Source: Bacteroidota bacterium (GTDB taxonomy: Bacteria > Bacteroidota > Bacteroidia > Chitinophagales > Chitinophagaceae). Taken from it: a stretch of 64,000 bases of DNA. The position numbers were made by a program, and so were the translations under genes. The stretch is taken from positions 186,001 to 250,000 of the forward strand of contig JAEWJK010000001.1 in the NCBI GenBank assembly GCA_023386555.1, written 5' to 3'. Below are positions 24,938 through 32,830 of the stretch, in pieces. The notes under the pieces were generated by a model. The model did not search any database. It saw nothing but the letters and a program-made list of their open reading frames with translations, and was not told the origin of the DNA. Each line of letters begins with the position of its first letter. Position 1 is the stretch's first letter.

Positions 24938-26665
24938 ATGAATGCATCCTTAACGAATGCCAATATTGAAAAGCTTCCACGTAAATATGTTCCGGCTGTT
25001 TTGCAGATAGATCAATGGGAAACACTGGAACCTTATTTTAAAGAGCTTGTTGAAAGGCCCATCAATTCAAAGGAAGACCTGGAAAAATGGTTGCACGATA
25101 TGAGCGAAATGGAAGCTGTTGTAAGTGAAGATGCATGCTGGCGACAAATAAAAATGACCTGTGATACCACCGATAAATCATTGGAAGAATCCTTTGCTTT
25201 TTTCTGTACACAAATACAGCCTAAACTTCAGCCGTATGCCGACAAGTTGAACAGGAAGTTGTATGAATCACCTTTTGTAAAGGAACTTGATGAGAAAAAA
25301 TTTTTTACCTATTTGAGAAACGTAAAGAAGAGCATTGAACTTTTCAGAGAAGAGAACATTCCCCTACAATCTGAATTAAGTGTGATGCAGCAACAATTTG
25401 GTGTGATCTCAGGCAAGATGACAGTGACTGTTGACGGACAGGAATACACATTACAACAAGCTGCAAAATTTTTAGAAAGTTCTGACAGAAATAAAAGAGA
25501 AGAAGTTTATCGCAAGATCAATGAAAGAAGAGCAGAAGATAAAGATGCTATGCATCAATTGTATTCTCAACTAATTGAAAGAAGAGATAAGATTGCTAAG
25601 AATGCCGGCTTTGAAAATTACAGGGATTATCGTTTTGCAGAACTGGGAAGGTTTGATTATAAGAAAGAAGATTGTTACCAGTTTCATGAAGCTGTAAAGC
25701 AACATGTAATGCCATTGGTTGATAAAATTTATGAGCAGAAAAAACAGAAACTTGGTTTAGATGTTTTAAGACCATGGGATACAGAAGCTGAGCCTGAAGG
25801 TGTAAAGCCTTTGAATCCTTTTGCTACCGGTGATGAATTATTGGACAAAACCTTGAAGTGTTTCCGTGAACTAAATCCATTCTTTGCCGATTGCATTGTT
25901 AAGATGAAAGAAATGGGTCATCTTGACCTGGAGAGCAGGAAAGGAAAAGCACCAGGAGGTTATAATTGTCCTTTGGCTGAAAGTGGTGCTCCATTTATTT
26001 TCATGAATGCTGCCGGACAAATGCATGATGTAACAACGATGGTACATGAAGGTGGACATGCAGTTCATTCTTTTTTAGCACATCATCTTGAGTTAAGTGC
26101 ATTTAAAGAATACCCAATGGAAATTGCTGAAGTGGCTAGTATGGCTATGGAATTATTCAGCATGGATCATTGGACAGCATTTTTTGATAATGAAGAAGAT
26201 CTGAAGAGAGCCAAAGAACACCAGTTGGAAAGAGTGATCACTATTTTTCCATGGATCGCTACGATAGATAAATTTCAGCATTGGGTGTATGAAAACCCAA
26301 ATCATACGATTGAAGAAAGAACAGAGAACTGGGTTAGAATTTTGAATGAATTCAGCTCTAAAGAGATTGACTTTTCAGGATTGGAAGCATACAGGAAGAT
26401 CGGCTGGCAAAAACAATTGCATCTGTTTGAAGTGCCATTCTATTATATTGAATATGGCATTGCACAGCTTGGAGCTATTGGAATGTGGATGCAGTACAAA
26501 AAAGATCCAAAACAGGCTTTGGACAATTATATGAAAGCGTTAAGCCTTGGCGGAACGAAAACTTTACCTGAATTGTATGAAGCTGCAGGATTAAAATTTG
26601 ATTTTTCGCCTGAGCATATTAAAACGCTGATGGAATTTGTGAAGGAGGAAATGGAAAAATTATAA
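24938..26665 (+). CDS. M3 family oligoendopeptidase
   Basis: A 575-residue cytosolic zinc peptidase of the oligoendopeptidase F group, cleaving short peptides. The zinc site TTMVHEGGHAVHSFL is near residue 369, with the third ligand expected in EIAEVASMAMELFS downstream. Length and the N-terminal helical region are normal. The ATG giving MNASLTNANIEKLPRKYVP is preferred over an upstream TTG. Confidence 0.93.
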   Translation: MNASLTNANIEKLPRKYVPAVLQIDQWETLEPYFKELVERPINSKEDLEKWLHDMSEMEAVVSEDACWRQIKMTCDTTDKSLEESFAFFCTQIQPKLQPYADKLNRKLYESPFVKELDEKKFFTYLRNVKKSIELFREENIPLQSELSVMQQQFGVISGKMTVTVDGQEYTLQQAAKFLESSDRNKREEVYRKINERRAEDKDAMHQLYSQLIERRDKIAKNAGFENYRDYRFAELGRFDYKKEDCYQFHEAVKQHVMPLVDKIYEQKKQKLGLDVLRPWDTEAEPEGVKPLNPFATGDELLDKTLKCFRELNPFFADCIVKMKEMGHLDLESRKGKAPGGYNCPLAESGAPFIFMNAAGQMHDVTTMVHEGGHAVHSFLAHHLELSAFKEYPMEIAEVASMAMELFSMDHWTAFFDNEEDLKRAKEHQLERVITIFPWIATIDKFQHWVYENPNHTIEERTENWVRILNEFSSKEIDFSGLEAYRKIGWQKQLHLFEVPFYYIEYGIAQLGAIGMWMQYKKDPKQALDNYMKALSLGGTKTLPELYEAAGLKFDFSPEHIKTLMEFVKEEMEKL

Positions 26666-26673
26666 AAACAAAC

Positions 26674-26774
26674 TGCAGAGTCGCTGAGTAAAAGAGGTTT
26701 TCGCAGAGATGTTTAAAATAGGTGATTGAAAACTCTGCGCTAACTCCGCTACTCTTGTTCTCTGCGGTTTAAAA
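26674..26774. repeat. Intergenic cluster of CTCTGCG/CGCAGAG words
   Basis: GCAGAG (26675), CGCAGAG (26702), CTCTGCG (26733) and CTCTGCG (26760) alternate in opposite orientations, and TTTAAAAT follows the second and fourth. The arrangement can fold into hairpins. It fills the space between the convergent M3 and Fur genes. Confidence 0.55.
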
Positions 26775-27191
26775 TCAGTTACTGCACTTCCCACATCTTC
26801 CACTCACTACTACATCTGTTCTCTTTACCACAAACCCTTGTGGTAGTTGAACAGCAGGAACATGACTGTCTAAACAATATGTTGTTCCGCAATCATCACA
26901 GAGAAAATGAATATGATCGTCATGATGATGGCCGGCTTCACATTCATCTTTACATAAAGCGTATTTAACGGAATTATCTGAAGTTGGAATGGTATGAATA
27001 ATGCCTTTTTCAACGAATGTCTGCAATGTTCTGTATATAGTTACTCTATCAAACTTATCGCCACTCATTTTTTCAATATCTGCATGTGCCAATGCACCAT
27101 TTGCATGCTGAAAGAATTCTAATATCTTCTTACGACTATCTGTTACACTTAACTGATTTCGTTTTAATAACTCCAGTATCTCGTTGCTCAT
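26775..27191 (-). CDS. Fur-family metalloregulator (Zur-like)
   Basis: 138 residues from the ATG giving MSNEILELLKRNQLS. The winged-helix domain includes FDRVTIYRTLQTFVEKGIIH near residue 48. The metal-binding half shows HHHDDHIHFLCDDC near residue 90 and a closing CGKC at the C-terminus, giving two CxxC pairs for structural zinc. The gene lies 1 bp after the SCO gene, and a 7-1-7 palindrome of Fur-family type occurs in the divergent promoter next door. Zinc is the likeliest effector, but iron or another metal is not excluded. Confidence 0.85.
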   Translation of the reverse strand: MSNEILELLKRNQLSVTDSRKKILEFFQHANGALAHADIEKMSGDKFDRVTIYRTLQTFVEKGIIHTIPTSDNSVKYALCKDECEAGHHHDDHIHFLCDDCGTTYCLDSHVPAVQLPQGFVVKRTDVVVSGRCGKCSN

Positions 27192-27192
27192 A

Positions 27193-27846
27193 TTACTTCG
27201 GATTACCAAACAGGTTTGGAGCACCTCCTTTACCCTGCTTTTCATTTAATAAACTACGAACATCTTTTATCAATCGCTCAATCTCTGTTTGCTTTAATCC
27301 ATCATAAATCTGGCCACGTACATCTCCGTTCTTGTCAACCAAAGCAAAAAATTGGGTATGTATAAAGTCGTCCTCAATTTTTGTTACCTGGTTTTGCGGA
27401 TCATCGAGCATATAACTAGCTCTTGCCGCTGTGTAAAGACTATCTTTTCTGCCGGTAAGTAAAATCCATTTTTTAGGATCCAATCCTAAAGAATCAGAAT
27501 ATCGCTTTAATCTTCCCAACGTATCCGTCTCAGGCATGCTGGTAAATCCAACAACCTGAAAATCCGGTTCGTCTTTAAATTCATCATACACCTTTTTCAT
27601 ATTAGCATTCATCTTCGGACAAATACCTGTGCAGGTGGTAAAGAAATATTCAACCACGGTGACTTTTCCCTGGTGATCCTGGTCTGTAAACTGCCTTCCA
27701 TCCTGTGCAGTAAAGCTGAAAGGTTTTACGTAGCTGATGGTAGCCAACTTCGGCTTCCATTTATCTGTTCCCCTAAAAACAAAGAAGAAAAATACCAGCA
27801 ATAACACTACAAAGAAGGCTGCATAACCCAAAAACCGCTTGTTCAT
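27193..27846 (-). CDS. SCO1/SenC family copper-binding thioredoxin-like protein
   Basis: About 217 residues. A transmembrane anchor covers residues 5-23 (LGYAAFFVVLLLVFFFFVF), then a periplasmic thioredoxin-like domain. The CxxxC motif is FTTCTGICPKM near residue 78 and the distal histidine is in DFIHTQFFALVDKNG near residue 168. SCO proteins deliver copper to the CuA centre of cytochrome oxidase or act as redox partners. The ATG at MNKRFLGYA is chosen because a -7 box overlaps the upstream GTG. Confidence 0.88.
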   Translation of the reverse strand: MNKRFLGYAAFFVVLLLVFFFFVFRGTDKWKPKLATISYVKPFSFTAQDGRQFTDQDHQGKVTVVEYFFTTCTGICPKMNANMKKVYDEFKDEPDFQVVGFTSMPETDTLGRLKRYSDSLGLDPKKWILLTGRKDSLYTAARASYMLDDPQNQVTKIEDDFIHTQFFALVDKNGDVRGQIYDGLKQTEIERLIKDVRSLLNEKQGKGGAPNLFGNPK

Positions 27847-27902
27847 CTGAATCTCTATATTTAATTCTTCGGCCAGATGTAATGCCAACGGCATCCACAA
27901 CA

Positions 27903-27910
27903 CAAAATTA
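27903..27910 (-). promoter_or_regulatory. -7 box of the SCO-Fur operon
   Basis: Minus-strand TAATTTTG fits TAnnTTTG, 56 bp before the chosen SCO start. No good -33 box is seen. Confidence 0.45.
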
Positions 27911-27950
27911 CAGCCTTATGCTTTAACAGAACTTAATTAAACAAATGTTT

Positions 27951-27978
27951 TGCAACTAAGTTGCATTCGTTACTTTTG
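27951..27978 (+). promoter_or_regulatory. Fur/Zur-type operator and -7 box of merC
   Basis: TGCAACTAAGTTGCA (27951-27965) is a perfect 7-1-7 palindrome, the shape bound by Fur-family dimers. TACTTTTG (27971-27978) is the -7 box, and the merC ATG follows 6 bp later. The operator would cover the -33 region, so binding should repress merC; it also lies about 40 bp upstream of the SCO-Fur -7 box. Confidence 0.65.
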
Positions 27979-27984
27979 CCTCTC

Positions 27985-28380
27985 ATGAAGGGAATTAAGT
28001 TTAATTGGGACGCTCTTGGTATTAGTGCCTCGCTGGCCTGTGCTATTCATTGTGCCTTGTTGCCTTTGTTCCTTCAATCGTTGCCGATCTTTGGATTCAA
28101 TATCATCGATAATCCGATTTTCGAAATATTCATGATCTGCCTTGCTGCAGCCATCGGATTGTATTCTTTATATCATGGATGGAGAAAACATCATCATAAA
28201 ATGGCTCCGATCTTCTTGTTCAGTGCAGGAATGATATTACTCTTCAGCAAACAGATCTGGCATGAACAACAGATTTGGTTTTTGATACCTGCTGTGGTTC
28301 TTATAATTGCAGGCCATTTACAGAACTTCAGGCTCATTCGTAAAACAGCAAGTTGTTCTACTACAGGCTGTAATCATTAA
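27985..28380 (+). CDS. MerC-domain membrane protein
   Basis: 131 residues from the ATG giving MKGIKFNWDALG, with four hydrophobic segments. The first carries the MerC-like SLACAIHCALLPLF with paired cysteines, suited to a soft metal. It ends in a histidine/cysteine-bearing tail (SCSTTGCNH). MerC proteins move mercuric or other thiophilic ions across the inner membrane; the adjacent metalloregulator site suggests zinc- or copper-linked transport. The gene ends 13 bp from the convergent TonB receptor. Confidence 0.82.
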   Translation: MKGIKFNWDALGISASLACAIHCALLPLFLQSLPIFGFNIIDNPIFEIFMICLAAAIGLYSLYHGWRKHHHKMAPIFLFSAGMILLFSKQIWHEQQIWFLIPAVVLIIAGHLQNFRLIRKTASCSTTGCNH

Positions 28381-28393
28381 CCAGTTATTGATC

Positions 28394-30835
28394 TCAAAAC
28401 TCAATTATAAATCCAATAGTTGGTAACGGAGATGAATCTGTTTCTAATAGAACTTTAGGAATTGCATTCGACCCATTCGATGCCAAAGGCTGACCATCTG
28501 TTGTGATAAAGGCTCCTGTATCCAGGTTTCTATCGAATGTATATCGAGGTAAAGTCGGAGTTTTAAACATCGTCCAATTCTGTATGTCAAGGAATACATT
28601 GATCGTAATTTTTCTCAGGTTCCATTTTTTATCGATTCTAAGATCGCTTTGCTGGAAACTTCCCAATCTAAGTTGATTAAATTGAGTATAGTCCAACACT
28701 CCACTTCCCAGTGTAGCATAATTGATTCGACTTGCATTTTCATCAAAAGGTGTATAGGGTAATCCACCTTGTAAACGATATTTCAAACCTGCTTCCCAGT
28801 TTCGTTTGAACTTGTAACCTAATGTAAAAGTGAAAAGATGCCTGTTATCCCAGGCACTAGGTAATAAGTTTCCATCCAGTCCACTGAACTTTGAGATCAC
28901 ATAAGTATAACTACCAAATCCGAATAATCGTTTCGTAAGTTTTTGTTGAGCGAAAAATTCAACTCCGTAAGCTTTACCTTTTCCTGATGAAACAACCGGT
29001 TCATTTCCTACAGCACCATAATCGGCACCAAGGTTATTCAGGCTAATGCCATCTCTGATTGAAACAGGCACATTACTATATTGTTTGTAAAACCCTTCAA
29101 CCGTAAATCGTAATGTTGATTTTGGCAGAAACTCAAACCCTGCTACATAGTGATTGGTTCGAATGTACTCAGCGTTTTTATTGATGAAACTGTTATTCTG
29201 TTGAAAACCTAAAACCGTATATGGCGGCAGTTTGGTATAACTTCCTGCTGTGACATTGAAAGTCCATTTATCGGCAATAGCTAAACTTAAAGCTATACGA
29301 GGTGATAGTTGCTTTCCCAGGTCGTTTCCATTTTGCAGAAAAGTATTGCCGTCTGTTCTAACACCTGCACTCAGGTTCAATCTATTATCAAACAATCTTG
29401 TTCCTGCCTGGAAGTAAAAACCATACTTCAGGAAATTAACATCGGTATCGTACTGGAAAATATCGGCAGGCTGAATTACATTACCACTATTGTCTTTTAT
29501 CTCAGCCCTACGTCTTACCAAACTTTCATTGAAGTAGGATACATACTGAGCTGAAGTTCCATAACTAATCTTCCATTGATTGAAGTTCTGCGACACGTCA
29601 AAACGAAACTTATTTTCTGTCTCTCTTGTATTAGTATTGAGCCTTAGATTGGAATTGATTGAAGGATCGTTATTATCATATTTCAATAATGAAATATCAA
29701 GAGCATTCCGACTTACCGCTACAGAAAAAAATCCGTTATTGATACTTCTTTTCCATGTAGCGCCAACTGTATAATTCCATTGATTGTTCGATGGGACATT
29801 ATCAAGTATCAGATATTTATCCAGTGTTGGTTTACGAATACTGCCGAATTTAAACTGATCGATTGCTCCAACACCAATAAAGGAAAAACTGTTCTTGGCA
29901 TTTGGTCTATATGAGACTTTATATTGAAAATCGTAATAATCAGGACGAAGTGGAAGATCTAATGCTTTGAATAATAATTGCAGATAACTACGTCTGGCTG
30001 AAGCCAGAAAAGTCAGGTTTTTCTTTTTATTCAGTGGACCGTCGAAAGTTGCTGCTAATTCTGAAGCACTTAAACGAATATTGCCCTGTACTTTTTCTGT
30101 GTTACCATTTCGCTGTTTGAAGTCGAACACACCGCTTAATGCATTATCATACCTAGCTTCAAAAGCACTGGTGTTAAGCTTTACATCTTCTAAAAAAGAT
30201 ACATTCAAAATTCCTAAAGGACCACCTGCACTTCCCTGAGTTGAAAAGTGATTGATCACCGGAATTTCTATACCATCTAAATAGTAAACATTTTCATAAG
30301 GAGCACCACCACGAATAATAATGTCGTTGCGATAACCATTTCCCAAGCCATCAGAACCTGAAACACCCGGCAAACTTTGTACAGCACGACTGATATCGAA
30401 ATTGCTACCGGGATTACTTTTTATTTCTTCGGTAGTTAATCGTTGAACACTTAATGGTGTTTCTAATGATGTGGCTCTTGCTGTTTTTCTACTGGAAGAA
30501 ACCACAACTTCCTCATTTACTTTTTCAGCTCTTAGTAATTCAAATGACAATTCATAACTGTTACCTGAAGTGATGTTGATGTTATATTTCACTGCTGTTT
30601 CGTACCCGATTGCAATTACCGTTACAGAATAGTAACCTGTTGTTAAGTCAGCAATTTTATAATTACCGGATGAATCTGTAATCACTGAGCGGTTTAAGGG
30701 AGAAACTGTTACCGTAGCTGAAGTAATGGGTGTATTATCTATTGCATCACGAACAGAGCCTGTAATTGTTCCTGTTTGTGCAATAGCATTAACAGCACTT
30801 ATGATATAAAATAAAAGAAGAAGAAACTTTTGCAT
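28394..30835 (-). CDS. TonB-dependent receptor with CarboxypepD_reg domain
   Basis: 813 residues. The signal peptide ends near residue 19 (AVNAIAQ). A CarboxypepD_reg-like beta-sandwich follows (GTITGSVRDAIDNTPITSATV), then the plug (SLPGVSGSDGLGNGYRNDI, IIRGGAPYENVYYLDGIEI) and a 22-strand-type barrel ending in LPTIGFIIEF. It imports large or scarce nutrients using TonB energy. Neighbours suggest a metal complex, which is inference only: no Fur-type palindrome is found upstream of this gene. Confidence 0.92.
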   Translation of the reverse strand: MQKFLLLLFYIISAVNAIAQTGTITGSVRDAIDNTPITSATVTVSPLNRSVITDSSGNYKIADLTTGYYSVTVIAIGYETAVKYNINITSGNSYELSFELLRAEKVNEEVVVSSSRKTARATSLETPLSVQRLTTEEIKSNPGSNFDISRAVQSLPGVSGSDGLGNGYRNDIIIRGGAPYENVYYLDGIEIPVINHFSTQGSAGGPLGILNVSFLEDVKLNTSAFEARYDNALSGVFDFKQRNGNTEKVQGNIRLSASELAATFDGPLNKKKNLTFLASARRSYLQLLFKALDLPLRPDYYDFQYKVSYRPNAKNSFSFIGVGAIDQFKFGSIRKPTLDKYLILDNVPSNNQWNYTVGATWKRSINNGFFSVAVSRNALDISLLKYDNNDPSINSNLRLNTNTRETENKFRFDVSQNFNQWKISYGTSAQYVSYFNESLVRRRAEIKDNSGNVIQPADIFQYDTDVNFLKYGFYFQAGTRLFDNRLNLSAGVRTDGNTFLQNGNDLGKQLSPRIALSLAIADKWTFNVTAGSYTKLPPYTVLGFQQNNSFINKNAEYIRTNHYVAGFEFLPKSTLRFTVEGFYKQYSNVPVSIRDGISLNNLGADYGAVGNEPVVSSGKGKAYGVEFFAQQKLTKRLFGFGSYTYVISKFSGLDGNLLPSAWDNRHLFTFTLGYKFKRNWEAGLKYRLQGGLPYTPFDENASRINYATLGSGVLDYTQFNQLRLGSFQQSDLRIDKKWNLRKITINVFLDIQNWTMFKTPTLPRYTFDRNLDTGAFITTDGQPLASNGSNAIPKVLLETDSSPLPTIGFIIEF

Positions 30836-30879
30836 AGAATAAAAACAACTAAAAATGAATATGGTTCACTAAAAGCAAA

Positions 30880-30904
30880 CAGCTCCTTCTTTTGGAAAGA
30901 GCTG
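30880..30904 (-). terminator. Terminator of the deoxyhypusine synthase-like gene
   Basis: On the minus strand CAGCTCTTTC and GAAGGAGCTG form a 10-bp stem with one G-U pair and a 5-nt loop, followed by TTTGCTTTT. Repeat copy 8 lies between this hairpin and the gene's stop codon, so the repeat is transcribed. Confidence 0.7.
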
Positions 30905-30915
30905 CAGCATTGTGT

Positions 30916-30979
30916 TATTCAGTACAAGGGTGCGACGCAACGAAATATCATAGTAGCACTTCAGCTTACTTAATAATAT
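30916..30979 (+). repeat. Dispersed GTGAC/GCGAC repeat, copy 8 (GCGAC type)
   Basis: Core at 30924-30944 is followed by TCATAGTAGCACTTCAGC and then AATAATATT, which reaches the stop codon of the deoxyhypusine synthase-like gene. It is antisense to that gene's 3' untranslated region. Confidence 0.9.
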
Positions 30980-31953
30980 TACCATCCTAAAACCCAGGCA
31001 AATACCAATGGTGCTACGATGGTTGCATCACTTTCGATAATATATTTTGGGGTGTTGATATCCAACTTACCCCATGTAATTTTTTCGTTTGGAACTGCTC
31101 CTGAATATGAGCCGAACGATGTAGTTGAATCGCTGATTTGGCAGAAATAACTCCAGAAAGGTACATCATGCCATTCAAGATCCTGGTACATCATAGGTAC
31201 TACGCAAATCGGGAAATCACCTGCAATTCCTCCACCGATCTGGAAGAAACCTACACCTTTTCCGCTGCTGTTATTGCGATACCATTCTGTAAGCCAAACC
31301 ATATATTCAATACCATTTTTAACAGTAGAAGCTTGTAACTCACCTTTTACCACATAGCTGGCAAAAATGTTACCTGTTGTACTGTCTTCCCATCCAGGAA
31401 CAACAATAGGAATATTCTTCTTTGCTGCAGCAACTACCCAGCTGTCTTTCGGATCTATCTCATAGTACTGTTCAAGTTCTCCGCTTAAGATTGTTCTGAA
31501 CAGAAATTCATGCGGAAAATATCTTTCACCTTTTGATTCAGCATCTTTCCATTGCTTCACTAAATGTTTTTGTAAACGACGGAAAGCTTCTTCTTCAGGA
31601 ATGCATGTATCTGTAACCCGGTTGTAATGATTTTCTAAAAGATCCCATTCATCCTGAGGAGTAAGGTCTCTGTAATTAGGAACTCTTTTATAATGACTAT
31701 GTGCTACGAGATTCATCACATCTTCTTCAAGATTAGCCCCGGTACAGCTGATGATCGCTATTTTGTCCTGCCTTATCATTTCTGCCAGGCTGATACCCAA
31801 TTCTGCAGTACTCATTGCTCCTGCTAGTGTTACCATCATTTTGCCACCTTCTAACAAATGAGTTTCGTAACCTTTGGCTGCATCAACCAAGGCTGCTGAA
31901 TTAAAATGACGATAATGATGTTCTATAAATTTAGAAACAGGTCCTTTATTCAT
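30979..31953 (-). CDS. Deoxyhypusine synthase-like protein
   Basis: 324 residues from the ATG giving MNKGPVSKFIEHHYRHFN. It shows the deoxyhypusine synthase fold marks GGKMMVTLAGAMSTAELG near residue 38, ISCTGANLEED near residue 67, and the lysine-bearing ITWGKLDINTPKYIIESDATI near the C-terminus, equivalent to the aminobutyl-carrying lysine of the eukaryotic enzyme. Bacteria lack eIF5A, so the reaction may be a homospermidine-type polyamine synthesis or a protein modification. A -7 box lies 21 bp upstream. Confidence 0.85.
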   Translation of the reverse strand: MNKGPVSKFIEHHYRHFNSAALVDAAKGYETHLLEGGKMMVTLAGAMSTAELGISLAEMIRQDKIAIISCTGANLEEDVMNLVAHSHYKRVPNYRDLTPQDEWDLLENHYNRVTDTCIPEEEAFRRLQKHLVKQWKDAESKGERYFPHEFLFRTILSGELEQYYEIDPKDSWVVAAAKKNIPIVVPGWEDSTTGNIFASYVVKGELQASTVKNGIEYMVWLTEWYRNNSSGKGVGFFQIGGGIAGDFPICVVPMMYQDLEWHDVPFWSYFCQISDSTTSFGSYSGAVPNEKITWGKLDINTPKYIIESDATIVAPLVFAWVLGW

Positions 31954-31974
31954 TTCTGCTGAAATTTTGAGGCA

Positions 31975-31982
31975 CAAAAGTA
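31975..31982 (-). promoter_or_regulatory. -7 box of the deoxyhypusine synthase-like gene
   Basis: Minus-strand TACTTTTG, 21 bp before the ATG. Confidence 0.5.
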
Positions 31983-32017
31983 TGAATATGGCTTTATCAT
32001 TCCACCTAAAAACAAAA

Positions 32018-32040
32018 AAGGAGCTTCATTGAAGCCCCTT
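32018..32040 (-). terminator. Terminator of the PepSY-like gene
   Basis: AAGG-A-GCTTCA pairs with TGAAGC-C-CCTT (one mismatch) and six T follow on the minus strand, 21 bp past the stop codon. Confidence 0.75.
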
Positions 32041-32061
32041 GACCAACTGCACATTAACTGA

Positions 32062-32505
32062 TTATTTATCGAAGCTTCTATATACTTCAATATTACCGGT
32101 AGCACTGATCTTTAATACCTCTGATGATTTATCGTTTTCAAGTGATACATAATATTCAACTCTATCTGTCGTGCTATAGGCTATCACCTCTTTAATGGTG
32201 AAGTCTTTATACTTCTTTTCAATCGTTTTTCTTGCTGCTCTTGGTAAATCCCCAGTGGGAACTGCTTTGCTTTCAGCTATAAACTCACCGTCAGATGAAT
32301 AATATGCTTCCATTTTTTTACCATCAACCAGGAAACTTGCTTTAGCAAACTTGTCTGTTACTACCCAGGTTACATCTTTAGCATCCTGGTAAGTTGACTT
32401 GAACTTGTTTAACACCCAATAGTTTACATTTTTGCCTCCATCTGAAGCAATAACAGTTGTGGTTAATGTGAGTACTGCAATTACTGCGAAAAATAGTTTT
32501 TTCAT
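32062..32505 (-). CDS. Secreted PepSY-like (beta-lactamase-inhibitor-like fold) protein
   Basis: 147 residues with a signal peptide through about residue 20 (AVLTLTTTVIASDGG). The mature part contains two similar alpha-beta units (FKSTYQDAKDVTWVVTDKF...AYYSSDGEFIAESK and IEKKYKDFTIKEVIAYSTTDRVEYYVSLE), the pattern of the Bacteroidota PepSY-like family. No function is established. It has its own promoter and terminator. Confidence 0.75.
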   Translation of the reverse strand: MKKLFFAVIAVLTLTTTVIASDGGKNVNYWVLNKFKSTYQDAKDVTWVVTDKFAKASFLVDGKKMEAYYSSDGEFIAESKAVPTGDLPRAARKTIEKKYKDFTIKEVIAYSTTDRVEYYVSLENDKSSEVLKISATGNIEVYRSFDK

Positions 32506-32830
32506 CTTTTAAGATTTAAAGTGTAAATGATTTGATTTAGTTAGCGGCGTTATGGCCTTCACAAATCAAATGTAGAATGTGCAACATCCAAAGTCAATCG
32601 ATTTGTGACCAGTTTAAAAAGACACATGTCCGATTAGTACGAGCGGTATTAGCGTATAATTTAATCAATGTTAATCTGAATTAAAACCCAATACCAGCCT
32701 ACATAATAAAGAAATCTTAATAAAATACTAATAGCGACGAAACCATATTTAAAAATTTTTTTGAAGGCTCAACGGTACTAGTGTAGTATTTTTTTCTTTG
32801 ACTTAACTTCACTTTTTTAATAACGTATCT
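32506..32830. other. 325-bp divergent intergenic region
   Basis: Holds the promoter of the leftward PepSY-like gene and, presumably, that of the rightward hydrolase gene, for which I cannot place a convincing -7 box. The rest is A+T-rich sequence with no coding frame or strong hairpin. Confidence 0.6.
32567..32597 (-). promoter_or_regulatory. Promoter of the PepSY-like gene
   Basis: On the minus strand TTG (32595-32597) and TACATTTG (32567-32574) are separated by 20 bp. The leader would be about 55 nt. Confidence 0.6.

Noticed and set aside
27847..27903. Longer SCO protein starting at an upstream GTG
   Set aside because: A -7 box covers that GTG, so the ATG at 27846 is preferred.
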